From Rhodospirillales bacterium (GTDB lineage Bacteria; Pseudomonadota; Alphaproteobacteria; Micavibrionales; Micavibrionaceae), in assembly GCA_020638365.1 (NCBI GenBank), contig JACKIQ010000001.1, positions 434,001 to 498,000 on the forward strand: DNA of 64,000 bases, given 5' to 3'. Made by a program: the position numbers and the translations under genes. How positions within the stretch are numbered: the stretch's first letter is position 1; each line of letters opens with the position of its first letter. Below the pieces are notes generated by a model, which worked only from the letters and a program-made list of their open reading frames with translations, was not told where the DNA came from and made no database searches. Below, in pieces: positions 29,007 to 37,229 of this stretch.

Positions 29007-29766
29007 AACTTCTCACATGTCCAAGGAGGAACTGGCCAAAAAGCTGCTTGAAGAACTTGCTCCCCTTTCGTGGACGGAGCGCCTGAAACGTCTTTCTCAG
29101 TACACGGATCGGACGAGCGCTTTTTCCACGAGCTTCAGTTTCGAAGATCAGGCCCTCACCCATGCGATCGCCGAGCACAGTCTGCCGATCCGGGTTTTCA
29201 CGATCGACACAGGCCGCCTGTTCGCTGAAACATATGAGACGTTCCAGAAAACGCGCGATACGTATTTCGGGATCGAGATTGCGACCTACGCGCCGGACAC
29301 GCAATCGCTTGAGCGCATGATCAACCGTCAGGGCGTGAACGGATTTTATGAGTCCGTGGAAAAACGCAAGGCGTGCTGTTTCGTGCGCAAGGTCGAGCCG
29401 CTGAACCGGGCGCTGCAAGGCGTTGATCTCTGGGTGAGCGGGCTGCGCCGCGAACACTCGAACAACCGCGCCGACCTTCCTGTCGTCGAGTATGATGCGG
29501 GCCGCGATCTCATCAAGGTTTACCCGCTCGTGGATCTTTCGGAAGAGGATGTAAAGAGCTATATCCAAAATCATGCGATACCCTATAATCCGCTGCACGA
29601 TAAGGGCTTCCCTTCTATCGGTTGCGCGCCCTGCACGCGCGCGGTCGCGCCGGGCGAACACCCGCGGTCCGGCCGCTGGTGGTGGGAACAAGAGAACGAG
29701 CAGGAGTGCGGCCTGCATATCAAGGACGGCAAGCTCGTCCGCATTAAACAAACGGCTGATGCTTGA
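28999..29766 (+). CDS. cysH: Assimilatory adenylyl-sulfate (APS) reductase CysH
   Basis: This 255-residue reductase forms sulfite from activated sulfate. I placed the start at ATG 28999, preceded by AAGGAGG and overlapping cysG. Longer in-frame starts are not conserved. Motifs: a PAPS/APS-binding FSTSFSFEDQALTH near residue 36, KRKACCFVRKVEPL near 118 with the Cys-Cys pair, and GCAPCTRAV near 205 with CxxC, the full four-Cys set that binds a 4Fe-4S cluster in APS-type enzymes. ECGLH near the C-terminus supplies the catalytic Cys. The Cys pattern favours APS rather than PAPS as substrate. The pathway also has CysC in the CysNC fusion, which is noted separately. Confidence 0.93.
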   Translation: MPETSHMSKEELAKKLLEELAPLSWTERLKRLSQYTDRTSAFSTSFSFEDQALTHAIAEHSLPIRVFTIDTGRLFAETYETFQKTRDTYFGIEIATYAPDTQSLERMINRQGVNGFYESVEKRKACCFVRKVEPLNRALQGVDLWVSGLRREHSNNRADLPVVEYDAGRDLIKVYPLVDLSEEDVKSYIQNHAIPYNPLHDKGFPSIGCAPCTRAVAPGEHPRSGRWWWEQENEQECGLHIKDGKLVRIKQTADA

Positions 29767-29768
29767 CC

Positions 29769-31247
29769 ATGCTTGATTCCCAACAGCAGAAACTTCTGCA
29801 AACTCTTCTCGACGGCCTTTCCCCCGAGCAGAAAATCTGGCTTGCGGGCTATGTTCAAGGCTTGACAGGGCGCCTGCCTGAACCGGCGGGCTCGGCTGTG
29901 GCCTCGAATAAGCCGGAGGTGCATATCTTCTACGCGACCGAAACAGGAAACTCCAAGGGCCTGTCGCTTTCCTTGATGAAGGCGCTAAAGGGTGCCGGTT
30001 TCAAGGCGAAGAATAATCCGGTCAACCGCCTGAAGGCCTCGGATATTCCCAAGGACGGGTTTTCGATCTTTCTGGCCAGCACACATGGCGAGGGCGACCC
30101 GCCGGAAGGCGCTGTGAAGTTTTTTGAATCTGTGCGTGGTGCGGCGGATGGAAGTCTTTCGGGTCTGCAATTTGCAACTCTCGGTCTGGGCGATAAGAGC
30201 TACCAGATTTTCTGCGGCGCGGCGACAGAACTGGAAAAAGAGCTTATCCGTCTTGGCGGAACGGCGTTTCAGGAGATCGCGCTTTTTGATGTCGATTACG
30301 CGGCGCATACGCCGAAATGGGTTTCGCAAACCGTTGACGCGCTGAACACAATTGTCGGCGATACAGGGCCGAGTACTTCCGCTTCCACATTTGCCGATAC
30401 TCCGGACGTGCGTACCGGAAAGGGTTATACGCGGCTTGAGCCTGTGTCTGGACGCATCAAGCATATCGTCAATTTGAACGATATCGATTCCAACAAGCAG
30501 ACCTATCATATCGAGATCGCTTACGAAGATGCGGTTCCCTATAGCTGCGGTGATGCGGCGGGGATCATTCTGCCGCTTGATGCGGACGGCAAGGAACAAA
30601 CACCCCGGCTTTATTCTATTGCATCCTCCCCGTCCCTACATGAGAACGAAGTACATCTGACCGTTGCGCTTTCGACCTATAAGAAAGAGGATGGCAGTAT
30701 CGGTTACGGCGTGTGCTCAAAATATCTTGCGGACATGAAAGAGGGCGATGCGCTGCAATTCTATATCCATCAGAACCAGATGTTCCGTTTGCCGCCGGAT
30801 GATACCGACATTATCATGATCGGTCCCGGCACGGGCGTTGCGCCGTTCCGCTCGTTCGTTTACGAGCGTTCGGAGCGCGGCGCTTCGGGGCGGAACTGGC
30901 TGTTCTTCGGGGATCAACACGCGCATTGCGACTTTCTCTATCAGGCGGAATGGCAGGAACATCTGGCGACCGATACGTTGCATAAAATCGATCTGGCCTT
31001 CTCACGCGATTACGACCACAAGGTCTATGTCCAGCACAAGATGAAGGAGCGCTCGAAGGACCTGATGGAGTGGATCGAAGGCGGCGCGCGGATTTATGTC
31101 TGCGGCGCGAAAGACCCGATGAGCCATGATGTCGAGAAAACCCTGATCGAGATTATCGCGGAGCAGAAATCCCTTTCCCCGGAAGCGGCAGCGGATTACC
31201 TTGCGGATATGGAAGAAGCGGAGCGCTATTTGAAGGACGTGTATTAA
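29769..31247 (+). CDS. cysJ: Sulfite reductase flavoprotein (CysJ-like, compact)
   Basis: This 492-residue subunit transfers electrons from NADPH through FAD and FMN to CysI. The flavodoxin domain is at about residues 50-190 (FYATETGNSKGLSLSL, ASTHGEGDPP). The FAD/NADPH part starts near 215, with PRLYSIASSPS near 280, RLPPDDTDIIMIGPGTGVAPF near 340 (pyrophosphate and NADPH site) and GGARIYVCGAKDPMSHDVE near 440. The C-terminus DVY matches E. coli. The protein goes straight from GDAAGIILPLDADGKEQTP to the FAD-binding RLYS motif, so the helical connecting domain (about 85-100 residues in CysJ) is missing. Start ATG 29769 lies two bases after the cysH stop. Confidence 0.93.
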   Translation: MLDSQQQKLLQTLLDGLSPEQKIWLAGYVQGLTGRLPEPAGSAVASNKPEVHIFYATETGNSKGLSLSLMKALKGAGFKAKNNPVNRLKASDIPKDGFSIFLASTHGEGDPPEGAVKFFESVRGAADGSLSGLQFATLGLGDKSYQIFCGAATELEKELIRLGGTAFQEIALFDVDYAAHTPKWVSQTVDALNTIVGDTGPSTSASTFADTPDVRTGKGYTRLEPVSGRIKHIVNLNDIDSNKQTYHIEIAYEDAVPYSCGDAAGIILPLDADGKEQTPRLYSIASSPSLHENEVHLTVALSTYKKEDGSIGYGVCSKYLADMKEGDALQFYIHQNQMFRLPPDDTDIIMIGPGTGVAPFRSFVYERSERGASGRNWLFFGDQHAHCDFLYQAEWQEHLATDTLHKIDLAFSRDYDHKVYVQHKMKERSKDLMEWIEGGARIYVCGAKDPMSHDVEKTLIEIIAEQKSLSPEAAADYLADMEEAERYLKDVY

Positions 31248-31248
31248 G

Positions 31249-32934
31249 ATGAGTGATGACATCAATAAAGACCCGAAAAAACTCTCCGCCGTCGAAGGGA
31301 TGAAAACCTCCAGCCGGGGGTTGCGGGCCGATCTCGCCGAGCAGATGGCCGACCCTATTACCGGAAACGTCACCGAGACCGGAAAGCAGCTGATCAAGTT
31401 TCACGGTTCTTACGTGCAGGATGACCGTGACCGCCGCGCCGAGCGTGAAGAAAAAAAGCTGGAATGGGCCTATTCTTTCATGATCCGTTTGCGTATTCCC
31501 GCCGGAGATATCACGGCGGACCAGTGGATCGGCTTGCAGGAATCTTGTGATAAAAACGCGAACGGCGTGATGAAAATCACGACGCGCCAGACGATTCAGT
31601 ATCACGGCGTTGTGAAGGCGCGGATGAAGCCGACGATGAAGGATTTTGACGTGCTGGGGCTGGATGCCATCGCCGCGTGCGGGGATGTGAACCGCAACGT
31701 CATTTCGGGATCGAACCCGGCGATTGCGCCGTTTCATGCGGAGGTCCATAAGTACGCAACCGTGATCAGCGAAGAGCTTTTGCCGAAAACAGGCGCGTTC
31801 AAGGAAATCTGGCTGGATGGAGAAAAGCTGGCTGCCGACCAGCCGGGCGAACCTGACCCACTGTATCAGGACCGTTACCTGCCCCGCAAGTTCAAGATTG
31901 CCGTGGCGATCCCGCCGCATAACGATGTCGATGTCTATGTTCACGATATCGGGCTGATCGCGATCGGCGCGGGCGATAATTTCGAAGGCTTTAACGTGTC
32001 TATCGGCGGCGGGCTTGGTGCGACGCACGGTAATCCAAAAACCTATCCGCGTCTTGGCAATGTGATCGGTTTTGTACCGAAGGATAAAGCCGTTGAAACC
32101 TGCTGGCAGATTGCCGCGGTTCAGCGCGATTACGGCAACCGCGAAGACCGGGCGCAGGCGCGTTTGAAATATACGCTGGATCGTCTGGGTGTTGATTTCT
32201 TCAAGGGCGAGTTGGAAAAACGTCTGGGCTTTACCTTTGCCCCTGCCCGTCCTGTTTCGTTCACACACCGGGGCGATCCGTATGGCTGGTTCTCCGATCA
32301 CACAGGGCAATGGTACAACACCGTTTTTGTTGATTGCGGACGCGTGAAAGATGAAGGCGGCTACAATATCAAGTCGGCCCTGATGGAGATTGCGCAAAAG
32401 CAGCTTTGCGCCTTCCGCTGCACGGCCAATCAGAACGTCATGCTGACCTATATCGAGGAAAAGAATAAAGCGGCGATTGATGAAATTCTTGCCAAGCACG
32501 GCATCACGCAAGGTCATTATACCAAGACCAAGGAAGAAGCGATTGCGTGTGTGGCTTTGCCTACCTGCCCGCTTGCCCTCGCGGAAGCGCAGCGTTATCT
32601 GCCCGCCTTTGTGGCCAAGGTCGAAGATTTACAGCGTAAGCACGGGCTGATCGAGGAAGCGATTACCACACGGATTACCGGATGCCCCAACGGATGCGGG
32701 CGGCCTTATGTCGCGGAAATCGGTCTGGTCGGCAAAGGGCCGGGCAAGTATGTCCTGCGCCTTGGCGGCGATTATCAGGGCGAGCGCCTGAACCGCGTTT
32801 ATAAAGAAGAAGCGGATGAGACGGAAATTCTCAGCGCCCTTGATAAGCTGTTTGGATCGTTCGTTAAGGAGCGCACTAGCGGCGAGACGTTCGGCGATTA
32901 CGCGAACCGCACTTTATTTGCTCAAGCTTCCTGA
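31249..32934 (+). CDS. cysI: Sulfite reductase hemoprotein CysI
   Basis: This 561-residue siroheme/4Fe-4S subunit reduces sulfite to sulfide with six electrons. The late block CVALPTCPLALAEAQRYLP near residue 427 and TGCPNGCGRPYVAEIGLVG near 475 hold the cluster-ligating Cys pairs. Earlier, MKITTRQTIQYHGV near 105 and GLGATHGNPKTYPRLGNVIG near 254 match the siroheme-binding half. It starts one base after cysJ and ends by overlapping the convergent SulP gene by 13 bases. It completes the cysG-H-J-I operon. Confidence 0.97.
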   Translation: MSDDINKDPKKLSAVEGMKTSSRGLRADLAEQMADPITGNVTETGKQLIKFHGSYVQDDRDRRAEREEKKLEWAYSFMIRLRIPAGDITADQWIGLQESCDKNANGVMKITTRQTIQYHGVVKARMKPTMKDFDVLGLDAIAACGDVNRNVISGSNPAIAPFHAEVHKYATVISEELLPKTGAFKEIWLDGEKLAADQPGEPDPLYQDRYLPRKFKIAVAIPPHNDVDVYVHDIGLIAIGAGDNFEGFNVSIGGGLGATHGNPKTYPRLGNVIGFVPKDKAVETCWQIAAVQRDYGNREDRAQARLKYTLDRLGVDFFKGELEKRLGFTFAPARPVSFTHRGDPYGWFSDHTGQWYNTVFVDCGRVKDEGGYNIKSALMEIAQKQLCAFRCTANQNVMLTYIEEKNKAAIDEILAKHGITQGHYTKTKEEAIACVALPTCPLALAEAQRYLPAFVAKVEDLQRKHGLIEEAITTRITGCPNGCGRPYVAEIGLVGKGPGKYVLRLGGDYQGERLNRVYKEEADETEILSALDKLFGSFVKERTSGETFGDYANRTLFAQAS

Positions 32935-34592
32935 GGCTCTTCAGATAATCCTGGCTCAGTGATGTCGCGCGCCTGTTTGAGTGCGCGTTCATAATCTTCC
33001 ACATATTGCACGCTTTCCCCAAAGCTTAGGCGGGAGAGAATGCCTTGCGGCTGGCGCTGAAGGCCGGAGATGATGACGGTCGTTCCCGACGATTTACAGA
33101 TTTTCACTATATTCTCGATTGCCGCCACCCCAGATGTATCCAGAAACGGAACCAGCTTCATGCGGACGATCAAAACCTTGGGCATTTGTCCCATGCGTTT
33201 GAGCGTGTCGATCAGGTCGCCCGATACGCCGAAAAAGATGGGCCCGTTGATGCGGAAGACCTCCACGTCTTTGGGCAGGCTCAGGCGCTGATCCTCGTCA
33301 TCCGGGCTGGCCCGGCGGGAGGCGATTTCCACGGACTTGCTCATCTGCATCATGAACATCAGGCAGGCCAGCGTTACCCCGACGCCGATGGCAACCGTCA
33401 GATCGACCAGAACCGTGAGCGCGAAGGTGAGGATCATCACCGCTCTGTCGCTGCGCGAAAGTTTAAAGATATGGATGAAATGGCGGATCTCGCTCATCCC
33501 CCACGCGACCATGAAGAGGATCGCGGCCAGCGCGGTCATGGGTACGAATTTCATGATATCGCTGGCGGCCATCATAAAAATCAGGAGAAAGAGCGCGTGC
33601 ATCATGCCGGAGACCGGGCTTTTCGCGCCGGAGCGGATGTTTGTGGCGGTACGCGCAATCGCGCCGGTTGCGGGCAAGCCGCCAAAGAGCGCAGAGGCCA
33701 CATTGGCTACGCCCTGCCCCACCAATTCCTGATTGGAGCGGTGTTTGAACCCCGTCATGCCGTCCGCTACAACGGCGGAGAGCAGCGCCTCGATCCCTGC
33801 CAGAAAGGCAATCGTGAAGGCGGAGGGGATAATATCCTTGAATTTCTCGAAACTGAAAGCCGGAAGTTCAGGCATCGGCAGGCCGGAGGGGATATTAGGG
33901 AAGCGCGAGCCGATGGTTTCCACCGGGATACCGAAGAGCGCCACCACGACAGAGGCGACGACGACAGCTATCAGGTAACCGGGCAGCTTTGGCGCTTTCT
34001 TTCTCAGGACAATTATAATGGCCAGCGCCATCAGCCCTACTATCAGGGTTGCCGGGTCAAGCGTGTCCAAATGCCCGAAATAGGCCATCCATTTAGGGAT
34101 GAAGTCGGCGGGAACCTTGTCGATCTTGAGGCCCAGAAAGTCCTTTACCTGACTGGATGCGATAATCACAGCGATCCCGGCGGTAAAGCCCGTCACCACC
34201 GGATACGGTACGAATTTAATGACCAGCCCCAGACGCGCATAGCCCGCTATAATCAGCATGATCCCGGCCAGCAGCGTGGCGAGGATCAGGCCGTCATAAC
34301 CGTGCATGGCGATCACGTTAAAGACGACCACCACGAACGCGCCGGTCGGGCCGCCGATCTGAACGCGCGAGCCGCCGAAAAAGGATATCAGGAAACCCGC
34401 AATCACAGCAGTCACCAGCCCTTTATCCGGCGAAGCGCCGCTGGCGATCGCCAGGGCCATGGCCAGCGGCAGGGCGACGATGGCCACGGTCAGGCCCGCA
34501 ATCAGGTCGCTTTTAAAATCCGTGCGCGTGTAGCCGCTGCTCAGAACGGTGAAAATTTTGGGCGTGAATTGTGGAGATACTGGCCCGGCCAT
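32922..34592 (-). CDS. SulP-family anion permease (probable sulfate transporter)
   Basis: This is a membrane protein of about 556 residues. It has 10-14 predicted helices, with the SulP start KSDLIAGLTVAIVALPLAMA, then GGSRVQIGGPTGAFVVVVFN near 80, and NQELVGQGVANVASALFGG near 295. The C-terminal STAS domain has VEVFRINGPIFFG near 450 and PFLDTSGVAAIENI near 490. ATG 34592 is preferred, with GTG 34604 an alternative. Location beside the cys operon supports sulfate import, although SulP members also carry bicarbonate or other anions. It converges with cysI. Confidence 0.9.
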   Translation of the reverse strand: MAGPVSPQFTPKIFTVLSSGYTRTDFKSDLIAGLTVAIVALPLAMALAIASGASPDKGLVTAVIAGFLISFFGGSRVQIGGPTGAFVVVVFNVIAMHGYDGLILATLLAGIMLIIAGYARLGLVIKFVPYPVVTGFTAGIAVIIASSQVKDFLGLKIDKVPADFIPKWMAYFGHLDTLDPATLIVGLMALAIIIVLRKKAPKLPGYLIAVVVASVVVALFGIPVETIGSRFPNIPSGLPMPELPAFSFEKFKDIIPSAFTIAFLAGIEALLSAVVADGMTGFKHRSNQELVGQGVANVASALFGGLPATGAIARTATNIRSGAKSPVSGMMHALFLLIFMMAASDIMKFVPMTALAAILFMVAWGMSEIRHFIHIFKLSRSDRAVMILTFALTVLVDLTVAIGVGVTLACLMFMMQMSKSVEIASRRASPDDEDQRLSLPKDVEVFRINGPIFFGVSGDLIDTLKRMGQMPKVLIVRMKLVPFLDTSGVAAIENIVKICKSSGTTVIISGLQRQPQGILSRLSFGESVQYVEDYERALKQARDITEPGLSEEPQEA

Positions 34593-34740
34593 CTTTATTC
34601 TCACGGATTACGGGGGTTGTCCTGCACCATCCATAGACCCCGCGCGGCCCATCTTCAAGGGGGGCGATAAAAGAATTTTACGCGCGGCGTTCCGGTGTTA
34701 TGCTGCGGCGGCTTACACATTCATTTCAAAGGATTGACGG

Positions 34741-35589
34741 ATGCTCGGAATTATCGGCGGCAGCGGCCTCTATGCGCTCAAGGAACTGGAACTGGTCAAG
34801 GAACACGACATTACAACGCCCTTTGGCAAGCCCTCCGCCCCGGTTACGGAAGGCAAGGTCGGGGCGAATACCGCGTTTTTCCTGCCCAGGCACGGGCGCA
34901 ACCACGAATTTCTGCCCTCGGAGGTGAATTACCGCGCGAATATCTACGCGCTCAAGAAACTCGGCGTGCGGACGATTTTGAGCGTTTCGGCGTCGGGATC
35001 GCTGCAGGAAGAAATCCCGCCGGGGGATCTTGTGCTGGTCGATCAGTATTTCGATCATACGCGTGGCAAGCGCGAGGCCAGCTTTTTCGGCAAGGGCGTG
35101 ACCGCGCATATTTCAACGGCGGAGCCGGCCTGCCCCGTTCTGACGCAGGATGTTTTGAAGGCCGCCAAGGACATCGGCATCAAGCTTCATTCCGGCAAGG
35201 CGTATGCGTGCGTCGAGGGGCCGCGACTGGGCTCGAAGGTTGAAAGTCATTTCCTGCGCGGTCCGGCGGGGTGCGATGTTGTGGGCATGACCAATGTGCC
35301 CGAAGCCTTCCTCGCACGCGAAGCGCAGATGGGTTACGTCACTTTGGCGATCGCCACGGATTACGATTGCTGGCGCGAGGACCCGGACGAACATGTGAGT
35401 GTCGAGGCGGTGTTCAAGGTTTATTTCGAAAATATCGAGAAGATCAAATCGCTGGTCGTGAAGCTGTTGCAAAACGGGATCAGCGAGACGCCGGAGAAAA
35501 TCCGCACGGCCCTTAAGGGCGCGGTGATGACGCCGGATGAGCGCCTGAGCGCCGAGCAGAAAGAATGGCTGGGGGTTTTAAGGGGTTAG
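34741..35589 (+). CDS. mtnP: S-methyl-5'-thioadenosine phosphorylase
   Basis: This 282-residue enzyme splits methylthioadenosine, the by-product of polyamine synthesis and SAM chemistry, into adenine and 5-methylthioribose-1-phosphate. Motifs: LGIIGGSGLYALKELELVKE at the start, FLPRHGRNHEFLPSEVNYRA near residue 45, VSASGSLQEEIPPGDLVL near 82, and GCDVVGMTNVPEAFLAREA near 180. It ends EQKEWLGVLRG. The start has an AAAGGA ribosome site. Its last codons reappear twice downstream at 36141-36188 and 36597-36638. Spermidine via carboxyspermidine does not itself make methylthioadenosine, so the enzyme serves other SAM reactions. Confidence 0.96.
   Translation: MLGIIGGSGLYALKELELVKEHDITTPFGKPSAPVTEGKVGANTAFFLPRHGRNHEFLPSEVNYRANIYALKKLGVRTILSVSASGSLQEEIPPGDLVLVDQYFDHTRGKREASFFGKGVTAHISTAEPACPVLTQDVLKAAKDIGIKLHSGKAYACVEGPRLGSKVESHFLRGPAGCDVVGMTNVPEAFLAREAQMGYVTLAIATDYDCWREDPDEHVSVEAVFKVYFENIEKIKSLVVKLLQNGISETPEKIRTALKGAVMTPDERLSAEQKEWLGVLRG
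35542..35589 (+). repeat. mtnP 3' end, copy 1 (in the intact gene)
   Basis: These bases encode RLSAEQKEWLGVLRG and the mtnP stop. The same 15 residues are encoded at 36141-36188 and a related string at 36597-36638. The stop is directly followed by the ATG of the next ORF (TAG-ATG). Confidence 0.85.
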
Positions 35590-36126
35590 ATGCTTGGGGC
35601 TTTGAGCGCTATTTTTGGGCTTATTATAATCATAGCATTTTGCTTTACCCCTTATCTGTGCCAACTTTCTTCTGAGAAACTTATCAAAAAGTTCAGAGAA
35701 GGTGAGTTTTCGCAAAAAGAACAAGTTTTCTATGCTTCTGTTCTTGTCTCTTATGTAGTCTTTATTTCTTCGACTTCTCTTTATGCCCTTCGCGCCCGTG
35801 TGTATTCTGAAGGTCTGCAAGCGAAGTATTTTTTTGGCGATTTTCTAAGCCTTATTTTTATAATCGCAATTATTATTCGTTGTTATTTAATAAACAAAGC
35901 TGGTGACGATAAAGATTTGCTTCTTCGTTTTATGGCTTTTACTGTGCCAATTGTCCCTCATTATTTTTTTATTAATACTGGATTGAGATACCTTCCGGGT
36001 CTTTTGCCTCAATATCTGAATAACGACCTGTATTACTTTTTCTCATATGGTTTGCTGTATTATTGTGTCTACATACTTTATTCAGATGCATTTCGAGCAA
36101 TACATAAAGATAAACTGGGCAACTAA
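35590..36126 (+). CDS. Hypothetical membrane protein, 178 aa
   Basis: This is an AT-rich ORF of unknown function that starts on the base after the mtnP stop. At least four hydrophobic helices are visible: residues 2-22 (IFGLIIIIAFCFTP), 48-68 (VFYASVLVSYVVFIS), 82-98 (FLSLIFIIAIIIRCYL) and 110-165 (several). Charged loops of KDKLGN type end the protein. Codon and base use differ from mtnP, and the stop lies just before a second copy of the mtnP 3' end. It is probably a transferred orphan. Start choice is only supported by the adjacent stop and lacks a strong ribosome site. Confidence 0.6.
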   Translation: MLGALSAIFGLIIIIAFCFTPYLCQLSSEKLIKKFREGEFSQKEQVFYASVLVSYVVFISSTSLYALRARVYSEGLQAKYFFGDFLSLIFIIAIIIRCYLINKAGDDKDLLLRFMAFTVPIVPHYFFINTGLRYLPGLLPQYLNNDLYYFFSYGLLYYCVYILYSDAFRAIHKDKLGN

Positions 36127-36140
36127 GCTGCTTTTTCCAG

Positions 36141-36188
36141 CGGCTGAGCGCCGAGCAGAAAGAATGGCTGGGAGTTTTGCGAGGGTAA
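36141..36188 (+). pseudogene. mtnP 3'-terminal fragment, copy 2
   Basis: In one frame it encodes RLSAEQKEWLGVLRG and a stop, identical at the protein level to the end of mtnP. It differs from copy 1 at six positions or so, all synonymous (for example GGG/GGA, TTA/TTG, AGG/CGA, TAG/TAA). Such a pattern points to a fragment from another lineage's functional gene rather than a decayed duplicate. It lies right after the membrane-protein ORF. Confidence 0.85.
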
Positions 36189-36598
36189 TTCAATCCGAAG
36201 GTAGTGCATGGGAACAAAAAAAACGCTTTAATACAATCTTGCTTTTACAGCCTTCATTATGGCTTGCTTTGGTATTTGTTCTTACACTTACAGCTTGCTC
36301 CCTAACGCACAGAGTATTGGAATTTAAAGATACAGGTTCCTTCGCCGTTCAACAAACGAGCGTAGTACCCGTTACCCTCAAGTTATCAGGCTTGGCCTTA
36401 CATAGTGCACTCGGTGTGCAGTCTGTCACCCCGGTGCAAAAGGGAGATACGACGCAAATACTTGTAAACTTAGTGCTTGTATCCAAAGGCTTGTCCGGCG
36501 GGTTTGAATACGAATATGTTGTTCCGCCCGAGATCGATCGCGTAACATTTGGCAAGGAAAATACTCTTATCTGGAGTCGTGACGGTTTAGCCGAATGA
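36164..36598 (+). CDS. Hypothetical lipoprotein, 144 aa
   Basis: This AT-rich ORF uses a different frame and starts at ATG 36164, inside the mtnP fragment. A 29-residue positively charged N-region leads to LLQPSLWLALVFVLTLTAC, a lipobox (LTAC) near residue 45, so it is probably a lipoprotein anchored in the outer or inner membrane. The mature part has strand-rich stretches (SVVPVTLKLSGLALHS, TQILVNLVLVSKG) without known motifs. The start is uncertain. The long N-region before the signal suggests that translation may begin elsewhere. It ends at 36598, overlapping the third mtnP-like fragment. Confidence 0.5.
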   Translation: MAGSFARVIQSEGSAWEQKKRFNTILLLQPSLWLALVFVLTLTACSLTHRVLEFKDTGSFAVQQTSVVPVTLKLSGLALHSALGVQSVTPVQKGDTTQILVNLVLVSKGLSGGFEYEYVVPPEIDRVTFGKENTLIWSRDGLAE

Positions 36599-36638
36599 GC
36601 CAGAACAGAGAGAGTGGCTTAGAGTTTTGTGGGGTTAG
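36597..36638 (+). pseudogene. mtnP 3'-terminal fragment, copy 3 (diverged)
   Basis: In frame it reads EPEQREWLRVLWG and stop, aligning with SAEQKEWLGVLRG of mtnP with about two thirds identity. Like copy 1, its stop TAG is directly followed by the ATG of the next ORF. The greater divergence suggests an older event or a more distant donor. Confidence 0.7.
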
Positions 36639-37199
36639 ATGACCTTTGATATTGAGCAGCAACTTCGAAACGACCTTCAAAAACTCTCTGGCTTATGTTG
36701 CTGGGATTTGCAAAACCTTGAGCATTCATGGATTAGTTTTAATTTTGGCGCGCCGCGGCTGGAAATTCGTGAACCAAAAGATGCAGAGTTTCTTGCCAAC
36801 GTAAAATCCGAGCGATCGAAACAAAGATTTTCATTGCGTCAAGTTAGGGTCAGAGGCGACTTCTGGATTTGGATAGATTGCTGTTACTGGGAAATTTTGT
36901 TTCGTGGAGAAAATATTGCTAACAGCCGTTCAGATAGGCCTGTTATCCGAAAAGCTTTAAATGTAGTTGATGGTCAAATTATTAAGAGAATTGAAATTTT
37001 TCCCGATCTAGTTCAGACGAAGATGTTTTTTGATCTAGGAGGAGAAATACATATGAGGAATGAGGGTGAAAGCGATGACCAACCTCTTTGGCATATTTTT
37101 AATGATACAGAAGGTTTTATCTACTCGCTTCGAGATAATGGAAGCCTAGAGTATGGCGACTCAACGTATGAAATAGAGAATATTGTTATTGACTTGTAA
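36639..37199 (+). CDS. Hypothetical protein, 186 aa
   Basis: This AT-rich orphan starts on the base after the third mtnP-like stop. It is soluble, with many aromatic residues (WISFNFGAPRLEIREP, FWIWIDCCYWEILF) and a Gly-rich HMRNEGESDDQPLWHIF segment. A beta-sandwich or immunity-protein-like fold is possible but unproven. No signal peptide or catalytic motif is seen. It ends before the convergent MNIO gene. Being the third short AT-rich ORF in this series, it is probably a transferred cassette. Confidence 0.62.
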   Translation: MTFDIEQQLRNDLQKLSGLCCWDLQNLEHSWISFNFGAPRLEIREPKDAEFLANVKSERSKQRFSLRQVRVRGDFWIWIDCCYWEILFRGENIANSRSDRPVIRKALNVVDGQIIKRIEIFPDLVQTKMFFDLGGEIHMRNEGESDDQPLWHIFNDTEGFIYSLRDNGSLEYGDSTYEIENIVIDL

Positions 37200-37229
37200 A
37201 ATAATTCGCCCGTGTCGTGGTGTTTTATA

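Noticed and set aside
31153..32517. 454-codon minus-strand frame
   Set aside because: It is antisense to cysI, whose motifs are unambiguous. The product is Arg- and His-rich without domain signals.
33045..34670. 541-codon + strand frame
   Set aside because: It is antisense to the SulP gene and rich in His, Arg and Asp as expected from a mirrored membrane gene.
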